The notes under the pieces: model-generated
Told to the model about the DNA's origin: nothing
The model's input: the letters and a program-made list of their open reading frames with translations, nothing else
Databases searched by the model: none
Shown here: positions 1 through 5,169 of the stretch, in pieces
Layout of the letters: each line of letters opens with the position of its first letter
How positions within the stretch are numbered: position 1 is the first letter of the stretch
Assembly (NCBI GenBank): GCA_934255545.1
Contig: CAKQOE010000054.1
Coordinates: forward strand, 1 to 12,657
Source of the DNA: an uncultured Clostridia bacterium
GTDB taxonomy: Bacteria > Bacillota > Clostridia > Peptostreptococcales > Anaerovoracaceae
DNA length: 12,657 bases
Direction: 5' to 3'
Program-made: the position numbers and the translations under genes

Positions 1-2
1 CC

Positions 3-95
3 ATTCTGCGACGCGGAGCGTTCCGTATATCAGCCGCCGGTATCGGCGTCCCCGTATTTACAATAATGTATACTTTTTCACAACTTATGCACTAA
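3..95 (+). CDS. C-terminal end of an unidentified, probably membrane, protein (partial)
   Basis: An open frame enters from the left edge and ends at TAA 93-95, giving about 30 residues (ILRRGAFRISAAGIGVPVFT, then IMYTFSQLMH). The stretch is hydrophobic and could be the last membrane segment of a transporter or another integral protein. Support that it is real: it converges on the azlCD operon and its stop codon abuts the hairpin at 99-118, which could act in both directions. I do not recognise the family. The fragment is short enough that a chance open frame is possible. Confidence 0.4.
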   Translation: MLRRGAFRISAAGIGVPVFTIMYTFSQLMH

Positions 96-118
96 AAAAG
101 CGCCCCGAGAGGGACGCT
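94..118 (-). terminator. Rho-independent terminator of azlCD, possibly bidirectional
   Basis: On the minus strand an 8-bp stem (AGCGTCCC, loop TCTC, GGGGCGCT, with one T-G pair) at 118-99 is followed by six T (99-94). It lies about 30 bases beyond the azlD stop. Read on the plus strand the stem has one C-A mismatch and only a weak T tract, so it ends the minus-strand operon best and may also help end the converging frame 3-95. Confidence 0.8.
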
Positions 119-146
119 CTTTATCATCATAATATTTTACAGTATG

Positions 147-446
147 TTACATTATCAAGCCTGCGCCGTAAACTATCACTATAGCCGCGATAGCTACTAC
201 AACGAGGCTCTGCTCGAAATACGCCAGTATTATCGCAAACACAGTACCGACTATCGCCGCTCCCGTGTTTCCCGTTGACCAGAATATCGCAGGAAACGTC
301 AGCGCAGCGAGCACCGCGTAAGGCACATAAAACAGAAATGACTTTATATATACCGACTTTATCTCATGTCTGAATATCGAAACAGGCAGCACGCGAGGTA
401 TATACGTCACGAGCGCCATAATAAGAACACTTATGAATGCTTTCAT
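147..446 (-). CDS. azlD: AzlD family branched-chain amino acid transport protein
   Basis: AzlD is the small partner of AzlC; together they form an exporter of branched-chain amino acids and analogues in the cytoplasmic membrane. The 99-residue product has the usual AzlD size and is almost wholly hydrophobic, with about four membrane segments. Near the N-terminus it has the pattern TYIPRVLP (residues 14-21), typical of the family. Its ATG directly abuts the azlC stop (TAA-ATG, no gap), so the two are translationally coupled. Its ribosome-binding site AGGAGG lies inside the last azlC codons. Transcription should end at the hairpin 118-94. The family call is firm; the transported substrate is inferred from the family only. 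Confidence 0.87.
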   Translation of the reverse strand: MKAFISVLIMALVTYIPRVLPVSIFRHEIKSVYIKSFLFYVPYAVLAALTFPAIFWSTGNTGAAIVGTVFAIILAYFEQSLVVVAIAAIVIVYGAGLIM

Positions 447-1247
447 TTATACATTTGCCTCCTGTTTTGCGAGCTTTCTGCTTTCCGCCTCAGCTTCCTC
501 AGCTATGATGCAGTTGTCTATCACATCATCATCTTCCTTTACAGGGAAAAGCGCAGCTGATACGCCTGCTGCAATAACTGTCGCAAGGATTATCTTAAAA
601 CCGTCCGATATAAAATCAAAAAATCTTACATATTTAAATATGCACATTATCGCAGTCGCTTCTATTATAGTTATGAGCACTGCTTTTGATTTCTTTGCAG
701 GCGGTATGATTATAGCTATGAACATGGCATACAGCGCTATGCCCATGGCTGCCGCCAACCTGTCTGAAAGCAGCCCCGACGTAAACGCTCCGAGCGTAGT
801 TCCAAGCGTCCATCCAAATATCGGCGTCGTCATCAGACCGAACATATACGCCGCTGTAAGCTTTTTCTTTTCTACCGACGCTATCGCAAATATCTCATCC
901 GTAATTCCAAAGCCGAATATAAGGCGCTTCCACAGAGCCGTACCCTCCGCTATCTTCTGCGAAAGCGAGAGCGACATGAGCATGTAGCGCATATTTATAA
1001 CGAACGTCGTAAGCGCTATCTCAAAAAGACCCGCGCCGGCAAATATAAGCTGCACTCCGGCGAACTGTCCCGCCGATGTGACGTTAGACAGCGATGTAAA
1101 TATAGTCAGCCACCGCGAAAGACCTCCCGTAACGGCCATCAGTCCAAATGTAAACGAAACAGGAATATATCCCAGGCATATAGGTATGCCTTTTATGAAT
1201 CCGTCGCGGTATTCATCAATACTTTCTTTTGAAATCAATTTCTGCAT
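447..1247 (-). CDS. azlC: AzlC family branched-chain amino acid exporter, large subunit
   Basis: AzlC is the large membrane subunit of the AzlCD exporter. The product is 266 residues with about seven hydrophobic segments. The N-terminal GYIPVSFTFGLMA block (about residues 26-38) matches the conserved start of the family. The C-terminus is an acidic, probably cytoplasmic tail (DDDVIDN, then EEAEAESRK). I place the start at ATG 1247-1245 (MQKLISKES). The upstream in-frame ATG at 1286 lies inside the leader hairpin and has no ribosome-binding site. The site at 1247 is itself weak: GGAAAAG sits about 11 bases upstream and a GGAG directly abuts the ATG. Expression probably comes from the promoter at 1382-1354 through a leader of about 100 bases with a strong fold. 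AzlD follows without a gap. Confidence 0.87.
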   Translation of the reverse strand: MQKLISKESIDEYRDGFIKGIPICLGYIPVSFTFGLMAVTGGLSRWLTIFTSLSNVTSAGQFAGVQLIFAGAGLFEIALTTFVINMRYMLMSLSLSQKIAEGTALWKRLIFGFGITDEIFAIASVEKKKLTAAYMFGLMTTPIFGWTLGTTLGAFTSGLLSDRLAAAMGIALYAMFIAIIIPPAKKSKAVLITIIEATAIMCIFKYVRFFDFISDGFKIILATVIAAGVSAALFPVKEDDDVIDNCIIAEEAEAESRKLAKQEANV

Positions 1248-1261
1248 CTCCCATAATTCTT

Positions 1262-1347
1262 TTCCAAAAATACTCTTAAGCAGCATCGTCCGTCACCGGA
1301 CGCCGGGCAGCAGAGCTGCCTTAAGCACTGTGTAACATTTCGTACAA
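1262..1347 (-). promoter_or_regulatory. Structured azlCD leader with two exclusive folds (candidate attenuator)
   Basis: The 5' leader (minus strand) can form a long stem between CTTAAGGCAGC (1325-1315) and GCTGCTTAAG (1284-1275), ten pairs with one bulged G. It encloses a perfect hairpin CGTCCG-GTGA-CGGACG (1302-1287). The stem is followed by TATTTTT (1272-1266), which makes it terminator-like. A competing hairpin GGCAGC-TCT-GCTGCC (1320-1306) uses the same 5' arm, so the two cannot coexist. No T-box sequence is present and I know no riboswitch class that fits. The pairings are read from the sequence; regulation is inference. Confidence 0.45.
1287..1320 (-). repeat. GNRA-hairpin repeat, copy A (azlC leader)
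   Basis: Read on the minus strand: hairpin GGCAGC-TCT-GCTGCC (1320-1306), then CGTCCG-GTGA-CGGACG (1302-1287). The second hairpin is identical, 16 of 16 bases, to copy B at 1561-1576 on the other strand. Confidence 0.6.
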
Positions 1348-1353
1348 GCAAAT

Positions 1354-1382
1354 ATTATACTAAACTTATGCTTTAATAGCAA
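1354..1382 (-). promoter_or_regulatory. azlCD promoter
   Basis: TTGCTA (1382-1377), a 17-base spacer and TATAAT (1359-1354) form a near-consensus housekeeping promoter on the minus strand. Transcription would start near 1347, just ahead of the structured leader. Confidence 0.72.
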
Positions 1383-1396
1383 TACTTGCGGCTTAT

Positions 1397-1425
1397 TTGT
1401 ATGATAACTGAAATTTTTCATACAA
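1397..1425. promoter_or_regulatory. Inverted repeat upstream of the azlCD promoter
   Basis: TTGTATGA (1397-1404) and TCATACAA (1418-1425) form a perfect 8-bp dyad with a 13-base spacer. It lies about 15 bases upstream of the -35 box, a fitting place for an activator. The binding protein is unknown. TTTGTAT-type palindromes also mark the promoters near 7940 and 8965. Confidence 0.35.
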
Positions 1426-1600
1426 CATGCGTATTACACACTATAAAATATCGTTTATTGTATACTTAACATAAAGTCGATAAAATATTTACGGTCTTAC
1501 TATTTATGTATTCAGTATACACCTGGTGTTTATGCGCAAACGCCGTTGCAGCGGCTCTGTCGTCCGGTGACGGACGCTGGTTTTTCTGCCCTTATTACCG
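1426..1600. other. Intergenic stretch between azlCD and the AICAR transformylase gene
   Basis: No credible gene lies between the azlCD promoter region and the purH terminator at 1602; the short plus-strand frame here (from 1506) has no ribosome-binding site. The stretch holds an AT-rich part (1426-1510), a small palindrome ACACCTGGTGT (1519-1529) and hairpin repeat copy B (1542-1576). Confidence 0.6.
1542..1576 (+). repeat. GNRA-hairpin repeat, copy B
   Basis: Hairpin GCCGT-TGCA-GCGGC (1542-1555), linker TCTGT, then CGTCCG-GTGA-CGGACG (1561-1576). CTGG and five T follow, so it could also stop plus-strand transcripts, although no plus-strand gene precedes it. It lies beyond the purH terminator and outside the azlCD transcript. 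Confidence 0.6.
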
Positions 1601-1601
1601 G

Positions 1602-1627
1602 AAAAGGCCGCCCTTTCGGGCAGCCCT
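1602..1627 (-). terminator. Terminator of the AICAR transformylase gene
   Basis: Minus strand: GGCTGCCC-GAAA-GGGCGGCC (1625-1606), eight pairs including one T-G, followed by TTTT (1605-1602). It lies about 70 bases past the stop codon. The loop is a stable GNRA type. Confidence 0.85.
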
Positions 1628-1694
1628 TCTCGGATGTAAAATGAATGAATATAATATAAATTGTGTTTTTCTGTGTCTGGTCAGTTTCAGATCA

Positions 1695-2867
1695 TTAGTG
1701 ATGGAATAATCTGAGACCTGTGAACGCCATTGCCATGCCGTATCTGTCGCATGTTTCAATAACATTGTCATCACGGATAGATCCGCCTGCTTCTGCTACG
1801 TACTCTACGCCGCTCTTGTGAGCTCTTTCGATATTGTCGCCGAATGGGAAGAATGCATCTGAGCCGAGCGATACGCCGCTCATGTTCTTGAGCCATTCCT
1901 TCTTTTCTTCTCTTGTGAGAGGCTCAGGGCATTCTGTAAATACTCTCTGCCACTCGCCGTCGCGGAGAACGTCATCGTAGTCGTCTGAGATGTAAACGTC
2001 GATAGCGTTGTCGCGGTCAGCTCTCTTTAAGCCATCCTTGAACGGAAGCGCGAGAACTTTAGGATTCTGTCTGAGGAACCATACGTCAGCCTTGTTTCCT
2101 GCAAGTCTTGTGCAGTGGATCCTTGACTGCTGGCCTGCGCCGATGCCGATAGCCTGACCGTCCTTAACGTAGCATACAGAGTTTGACTGTGTGTATTTGA
2201 GCGTGATGAGCGAGATGAGCAGATCGCGCTTTGCTGATTCAGGGATATCCTTGTTTTCTGTAACGATATTCTGAAGGAGCTCTTCGCTGATGACTGCGTT
2301 GTTTCTGCCCTGCTCAAATGTAACGCCGAACACCTGCTTCTTTTCCTGGACTTCAGGAACGTAGTCAGGGTCGATCTTTATTACGAGGTATGAGCCCTTT
2401 CTCTTGCCTTTGAGGATCTCAAGAGCCTTTTCTGAGTATGACGGAGCGATGATACCGTCAGATACCTCACGCGCGAGATATGCTGCAGTCTGCTCGTCGC
2501 ACTCGTCTGAGAGCGCTACGAAATCTCCGTATGAAGACATTCTGTCAGCGCCTCTTGCTCTGATGTAAGCCGTTGCCATATCTGTCAGCTCTACGCCTTC
2601 TACGAAATATACTTTTTTAAGTGTTTCATCGAGAGGAACCGCAACTGCAGCGCCCGCAGGGCTTACGTGCTTGAATGAAGCAGCTGAAGGAAGACCTGTA
2701 GCTGCCTTGAGTTCTTTAACGAGCTGCCAGCTGTTGAAAGCGTCGAGAAGATTTATATAGCCCGGCTTTCCGTTGAGGATCTCGATAGGGAGCTCGCCCT
2801 TTTCCATGTAGATCTTTGCCGGCTTCTGATTAGGATTGCATCCGTACTTTAATTCCATTTCCTTCAT
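1695..2867 (-). CDS. purH: Stand-alone AICAR transformylase (formyltransferase half of PurH)
   Basis: It transfers a formyl group from 10-formyl-tetrahydrofolate to AICAR (ZMP), the penultimate step of IMP synthesis, in the cytoplasm. The product is 390 residues and covers only the formyltransferase part; the N-terminal IMP cyclohydrolase domain of bifunctional PurH (usually over 500 residues) is absent. Visible family motifs: KHVSPAG (66-72), with the Lys-His pair known to be catalytic in PurH, TQSNSVCYVKDGQ (226-238) and GAGQQSRIHCTRLAG (243-257). The start is ATG 2867-2865 (MKEMELKYG), with GGAG eight bases upstream. A 40-codon in-frame extension to 2987 is really the riboswitch and must be dropped. 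Control is by the ZTP riboswitch. IMP cyclohydrolase must be encoded elsewhere. Confidence 0.93.
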   Translation of the reverse strand: MKEMELKYGCNPNQKPAKIYMEKGELPIEILNGKPGYINLLDAFNSWQLVKELKAATGLPSAASFKHVSPAGAAVAVPLDETLKKVYFVEGVELTDMATAYIRARGADRMSSYGDFVALSDECDEQTAAYLAREVSDGIIAPSYSEKALEILKGKRKGSYLVIKIDPDYVPEVQEKKQVFGVTFEQGRNNAVISEELLQNIVTENKDIPESAKRDLLISLITLKYTQSNSVCYVKDGQAIGIGAGQQSRIHCTRLAGNKADVWFLRQNPKVLALPFKDGLKRADRDNAIDVYISDDYDDVLRDGEWQRVFTECPEPLTREEKKEWLKNMSGVSLGSDAFFPFGDNIERAHKSGVEYVAEAGGSIRDDNVIETCDRYGMAMAFTGLRLFHH

Positions 2868-2905
2868 TGTTGAAACTCCTTTACAATACAAATGTTCATG
2901 ATTTA

Positions 2906-2949
2906 CAAAAAAATAAACGACCGCCTGAGACGTGATGCCCAGACGGTCG
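2906..2949 (-). terminator. Intrinsic terminator (expression platform) of the ZTP riboswitch
   Basis: CGACCGTCTG (2949-2940) pairs with CAGGCGGTCG (2927-2918), ten pairs with one T-G, followed by a T-rich tract (2917-2906). The 5' arm overlaps the ligand-pocket sequence CCGTCTGGGC, so terminator and folded aptamer exclude one another. Confidence 0.85.
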
Positions 2950-3005
2950 GCTGATTCCAAAATTATACTTCCTGTGGTCAATTCCACTTCCGTCAGTCGT
3001 ATAAC
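2906..3005 (-). ncRNA. ZTP (pfl) riboswitch controlling AICAR transformylase
   Basis: Read on the minus strand: P1 GTATAAC (3005-2999 read as GTTATAC) pairs with GTATAAT (2968-2962). Next comes the conserved GACTGACGGAA, hairpin P2 GTGG/CCAC (2987-2984 with 2977-2974) and AGGAAGT. The 3' domain carries CCGTCTGGGCATC, the hallmark of the pfl motif (family form CCGCCTGGGCA). GACGG (2994-2990) can pair with CCGTC (2946-2942) as the known pseudoknot; relative to the common GGCG/CGCC form both sides have changed together. The class senses ZTP/ZMP, the substrate of the enzyme encoded next. Binding should favour readthrough by keeping CCGTCTG out of the terminator. Confidence 0.9.
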
Positions 3006-3012
3006 TACAGAC

Positions 3013-3041
3013 AGGATAGCATGAATGTTTTACGCGCGCAA
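3013..3041 (-). promoter_or_regulatory. Promoter of the ZTP riboswitch / AICAR transformylase unit
   Basis: TTGCGC (3041-3036), a 17-base spacer and TATCCT (3018-3013). The predicted start, about 3006, falls exactly at the first base of riboswitch helix P1, which supports both calls. Confidence 0.6.
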
Positions 3042-3097
3042 GTGTTTTTTTATGCATTTTCTGAAATGTATTTTATGATACGATTCCTGCGCGGTTT

Positions 3098-3114
3098 CGC
3101 CCGCCGGGCGGGCG
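3098..3114. repeat. GC-rich intergenic palindrome
   Basis: CGCCCG (3098-3103), loop CCGGG, CGGGCG (3109-3114). It lies downstream of the membrane-protein gene at 3164-3565 and upstream of the purH promoter. No T tract follows on either strand, so it is a poor terminator. It resembles the hairpin repeats in placement and stem composition but lacks the GNRA loop. Confidence 0.45.
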
Positions 3115-3163
3115 CCGGCTTAAAGATATTCGTGCATTTTCCGCGCCTTTTCAGTATTTATTT

Positions 3164-3565
3164 TTAATATTTACGTCTGAGTATGAAATAGAACGCTGCG
3201 TACATGACCATGAGCAGGCACGCTCCCATCGCTGCTGTCAGGCACATTTCGTCGTTTCCTGTTATCTTGAATATTATCGAAACTGCGGCTGCGACTATAA
3301 CGAAGCAGTATCCGGCCCACGCCCACGACCTGAGCGATATGTATCTGTTCCGCTCATCGCCTGCCGCCACATCTACTTCTTTTCTGTAGTTCTCGTCACG
3401 CCTGTATCTTATCTCACCTGCGAGCCTTATCGCGCCTACCGCTATGAGGGCTGCGCCCATGCCGTTCCAGTACTCATCGGCTTTGCCGGCAAAATATACC
3501 GCGCATAAGATCACGCCGATGATCAGCTCTGCTATGCTGGCTATCATCCTTTTGTTGGCTTTCAT
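3164..3565 (-). CDS. Four-helix membrane protein, DUF2178-like, partner of an XRE regulator
   Basis: The 133-residue product has four likely membrane segments (about residues 8-26, 34-50, 80-99 and 107-128). Between the helix pairs lies a charged loop with DERNRYISLRSWAWA (70-84). This DER-xxx-I-xx-(K/R) followed by a helix recalls the DUF2178 family of membrane proteins; I am not certain of the family. The start is well supported: GGGAGG lies eight bases before the ATG. The gene begins 38 bases after an XRE-type regulator and almost certainly shares its transcript. Regulator plus small membrane protein is a common pairing in Bacillota, with unknown function in most cases. No clear terminator follows. 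Confidence 0.72.
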   Translation of the reverse strand: MKANKRMIASIAELIIGVILCAVYFAGKADEYWNGMGAALIAVGAIRLAGEIRYRRDENYRKEVDVAAGDERNRYISLRSWAWAGYCFVIVAAAVSIIFKITGNDEMCLTAAMGACLLMVMYAAFYFILRRKY

Positions 3566-3603
3566 AAAATTACCTCCCTGATCTGTCCCTTATTGCATTA
3601 TCG

Positions 3604-3804
3604 TCAGTCATCATCTTCAAAGATAAAGATATCTTCGATCGTCATTCCGAAAAATCGCGCCGTCTTATGTGCGAGCATTATTGACGGATTGTAGCGCCCT
3701 CTTTCTAGCGAGCTTATCGTCTGCCGCGAAACTCCCAGCTCTGCCGCCAGCTCCTCCTGACGTATGCCGCGCTCCTTTCGGATCTCCTCTATCCTGTTTT
3801 TCAT
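3604..3804 (-). CDS. Small XRE-family (Cro/C1-type) transcriptional regulator
   Basis: The 66-residue protein is almost wholly a Cro/C1-type helix-turn-helix domain. RQEELAAELGVSRQTISSLE (15-34) holds the two helices, and RGRYNPSIMLAHKTARFF follows, as is typical of the short YozG/YgzD-like regulators. The C-terminus is acidic (IFEDDD). There is no sensor domain. A GGGGG stretch 12 bases before the ATG is a weak ribosome-binding site. It is the first gene of an operon with the membrane protein at 3164-3565. Its promoter (3946-3918) is bracketed by two near-identical 18-bp dyads, so autorepression is likely; that is inference. Confidence 0.88.
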   Translation of the reverse strand: MKNRIEEIRKERGIRQEELAAELGVSRQTISSLERGRYNPSIMLAHKTARFFGMTIEDIFIFEDDD

Positions 3805-3894
3805 CTGCTGTATATTCCCCCTGAATGACCTGTACCGCCCTGCAGTGCGGCGTACTGTTTAAACTTTTAGTACTTTAAAATACTCCGGATATTT

Positions 3895-3912
3895 TGTAAA
3901 GTTTGCTTTACA
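3895..3912. promoter_or_regulatory. Operator-like dyad 1 of the XRE operon
   Basis: TGTAAAGTTTGCTTTACA is a near-perfect inverted repeat (TGTAAAG/CTTTACA). It covers the predicted transcription start on the minus strand. It matches dyad 2 at 16 of 18 positions. Confidence 0.6.
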
Positions 3913-3917
3913 TTTTT

Positions 3918-3946
3918 ATATTATTCCCTGCCGCGGCTAATGTCAA
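3918..3946 (-). promoter_or_regulatory. Promoter of the XRE regulator / membrane protein operon
   Basis: A perfect TTGACA (3946-3941), a 17-base spacer and TAATAT (3923-3918). The -35 box is embedded in dyad 2 and the start site, about 3911, lies in dyad 1. The untranslated leader is roughly 105 bases. Confidence 0.75.
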
Positions 3947-3958
3947 GTCTGCTTTACA
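3941..3958. promoter_or_regulatory. Operator-like dyad 2 of the XRE operon
   Basis: TGTCAAGTCTGCTTTACA overlaps the -35 box of the operon promoter. It starts 46 bp from the start of dyad 1. Both dyads are followed on the plus strand by the same TTTTT run. Confidence 0.6.
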
Positions 3959-3987
3959 TTTTTGAGTAAAAATTTTTTACAAAACAG

Positions 3988-4001
3988 TGCAAGCGCTTGT
4001 A
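3988..4001. promoter_or_regulatory. LacI/CcpA-like palindrome
   Basis: TGCAAGCGCTTGTA contains the perfect palindrome CAAGCGCTTG, the core typical of LacI-family and catabolite-responsive sites; the outer positions match the cre consensus only partly. It lies 42 bases upstream of the XRE operon -35 box and within the spacer of a possible plus-strand promoter (TTTACA 3976-3981, TATAAC 4000-4005). Function is unproven. Confidence 0.3.
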
Positions 4002-4018
4002 TAACGTTACTATATAAT

Positions 4019-4049
4019 ACGGCGGGCCCGTCATACCGGTACCCGCCGT
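4019..4049 (-). terminator. Probable terminator of the carbonic anhydrase-like gene
   Basis: ACGGCGGG (4049-4042) pairs with CCCGCCGT (4026-4019) around a 15-base loop, about 20 bases after the stop codon. What follows on the minus strand is AT-rich (ATTATATAG) rather than a pure T run, so efficiency may be modest. Confidence 0.6.
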
Positions 4050-4067
4050 CAGCAGATCTTTTACAGT

Positions 4068-4604
4068 TTATTTATTGTTCTTAACTTCCTCAAGCAGCTC
4101 CGTGATAGGTGTATCCCAGAGTTCTTCTCTGTTTTTCTTCATAAATGCGAGGTATATATCTGCGTTTCCTGTTACTACCTCGAGGTCTTCAGGTGATATT
4201 TCTCTTTTTACCTTTGCCGGGCTTCCTACTACGAGCGAGTTAGGTGGGATCTTTTTGCCCTTTGTAACGAGCGCGCCTGCTGCTATGAGGCAGTTTTCGC
4301 CGATCTCCGCGCCGTCCATCACTATCGCGCCCATACCTACGAGTACGTTGTCGCCGATCTTTGCGCTGTGAACTATAGCGCCGTGACCGAGGCTGACATT
4401 CTTGCCGAGAACTACCGGCTCGCGCTCGTTTGCGTGGATAACGCAGCAATCCTGAACATTTGAATTATCTCCTATAGTAATAGAATTAGCGTCACCTCTT
4501 ATCACAGCATTATACCAGATACTTACATTTTCACCGATCGTAATGTCATTTCCTGCGAGTATCGCACCTTCTGCGATAAATGCAGAATCACTTATCTTCC
4601 TCAT
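4068..4604 (-). CDS. Gamma-class carbonic anhydrase family protein (left-handed beta-helix)
   Basis: The 178-residue product is built of hexapeptide repeats, for example IAEGAILAGNDITIGENVSI and later IGDNVLVGMGAIV, which form a left-handed beta-helix, usually as a trimer in the cytoplasm. The three zinc-ligand histidines of the gamma carbonic anhydrases align at H57 (VIH), H74 and H79 (GHGAIVH); R36 and D38 (IRGDAN) also fit the conserved Arg/Asp. Many bacterial members of this size (YrdA/PaaY-like) show weak or no carbonic anhydrase activity, so the reaction (CO2 hydration) is only probable. I chose ATG 4604-4602 (MRKISDSAF) with AGAGGCGG upstream; the longer frame to 4673 runs through the promoter's start region. 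Confidence 0.88.
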   Translation of the reverse strand: MRKISDSAFIAEGAILAGNDITIGENVSIWYNAVIRGDANSITIGDNSNVQDCCVIHANEREPVVLGKNVSLGHGAIVHSAKIGDNVLVGMGAIVMDGAEIGENCLIAAGALVTKGKKIPPNSLVVGSPAKVKREISPEDLEVVTGNADIYLAFMKKNREELWDTPITELLEEVKNNK

Positions 4605-4684
4605 TTTATTTCCGCCTCTTTCTGTTTTATATATTGCAATATCAGCGTATACCACGCGCCTACAGCGGCGCATATTACAGGAAT

Positions 4685-4713
4685 ATTATAGCAAAACGGC
4701 ATACACAATACAA
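4685..4713 (-). promoter_or_regulatory. Promoter of the carbonic anhydrase-like gene
   Basis: TTGTAT (4713-4708), a 17-base spacer and TATAAT (4690-4685). The start, near 4678, gives a leader of about 74 bases containing a small hairpin GCGCC/GGCGC. Confidence 0.68.
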
Positions 4714-4761
4714 TCGTAAGTATACAAATCAAATACATCAATAAAGAATACCGCGGACCAG

Positions 4762-4796
4762 CAGCCGTCACCGGCTGAACAGCGCGCGTGGCGCGC
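4762..4796 (-). repeat. GNRA-hairpin repeat, copy C
   Basis: Read on the minus strand: hairpin with six-pair arms GCGCGC around a 3-base loop (4796-4782), a short linker, then CAGCCG-GTGA-CGGCTG (4777-4762) and CTGG. It lies in the divergent gap between the carbonic anhydrase promoter and the tRNA promoter, so no obvious transcript carries it. Stem bases differ from copies A and B at both arms while pairing is kept. Confidence 0.6.
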
Positions 4797-4855
4797 AAAA
4801 AGCTTGCAAAAGAACTTATAAAAGAAGCTTCCTGGTGATCGATCACAAAATATAC

Positions 4856-4884
4856 TTGACATAACTCAGATAATATTGTAATAT
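4856..4884 (+). promoter_or_regulatory. tRNA-Thr promoter
   Basis: A perfect TTGACA (4856-4861), a 17-base spacer and TAATAT (4879-4884). The start is near 4891, about 40 bases before the mature tRNA. Confidence 0.8.
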
Positions 4885-4931
4885 TTGAATGTTCTGATTC
4901 AGCCATACATCGACTGAACACGATCACAGAT

Positions 4932-5007
4932 GCTTCCATGGCTCAGTTGGTAGAGCAGCTCATTCGTAACGAGCAGGTCAACGGTTCGAGTCCGTTTGGA
5001 AGCTCCA
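4932..5007 (+). tRNA. tRNA-Thr (anticodon CGU, reads ACG), CCA encoded
   Basis: A full cloverleaf is visible: acceptor GCTTCCA/TGGAAGC (4932-4938 with 4997-5003), D arm GCTC/GAGC with loop AGTTGGTA, anticodon loop TTCGTAA with anticodon CGT at 4965-4967, T arm AACGG/CCGTT with loop TTCGAGT, discriminator T at 5004 and encoded CCA at 5005-5007. The anticodon stem is GCTCA/CGAGC: four pairs and an A-C mismatch (31-39) next to the loop, where A-U is usual. The gene stands alone with its own promoter and terminator. Confidence 0.95.
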
Positions 5008-5014
5008 GTCTTTA

Positions 5015-5055
5015 AGAGTTGTCGCGTTGAAGGCGGCAGCTCTTTTCTGTTTTTT
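5015..5055 (+). terminator. tRNA-Thr terminator
   Basis: AGAGTTGTCGC (5015-5025) pairs with GCGGCAGCTCT (5033-5043), 11 pairs including two T-G, followed by TTTCTG and TTTTTT to 5055. It begins eight bases after the encoded CCA. Confidence 0.88.
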
Positions 5056-5169
5056 GCTAAAATTTTTTGCATATACATATTCAATATCCTTAATTGAAAA
5101 GCAAGCTTCAAAATGCTACAATCAGTACCGTTAATGGCGCGTATTCAGAATAAGTATCGGAGAATTGAT

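Noticed and set aside
433..987. Plus-strand open frame of about 184 codons
   Set aside because: It is antisense to azlC, which has clear family motifs and operon structure.
1247..1350. T-box riboswitch ahead of azlCD
   Set aside because: A T-box is expected for some branched-chain amino acid genes, but the leader is too short and lacks the AGGGUGGNACCGCG element.
2868..2987. In-frame N-terminal extension of the AICAR transformylase
   Set aside because: The stretch is the 3' part of the ZTP riboswitch and its terminator; a good ribosome-binding site precedes ATG 2867, and the extension does not fit the family.
4601..4939. Minus-strand open frame of about 112 codons
   Set aside because: It runs through the carbonic anhydrase promoter, hairpin repeat C and the tRNA promoter, and has no ribosome-binding site.
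4899..5111. Minus-strand open frame opposite the tRNA
   Set aside because: It is antisense to a full tRNA gene; such frames arise by chance from tRNA sequences.
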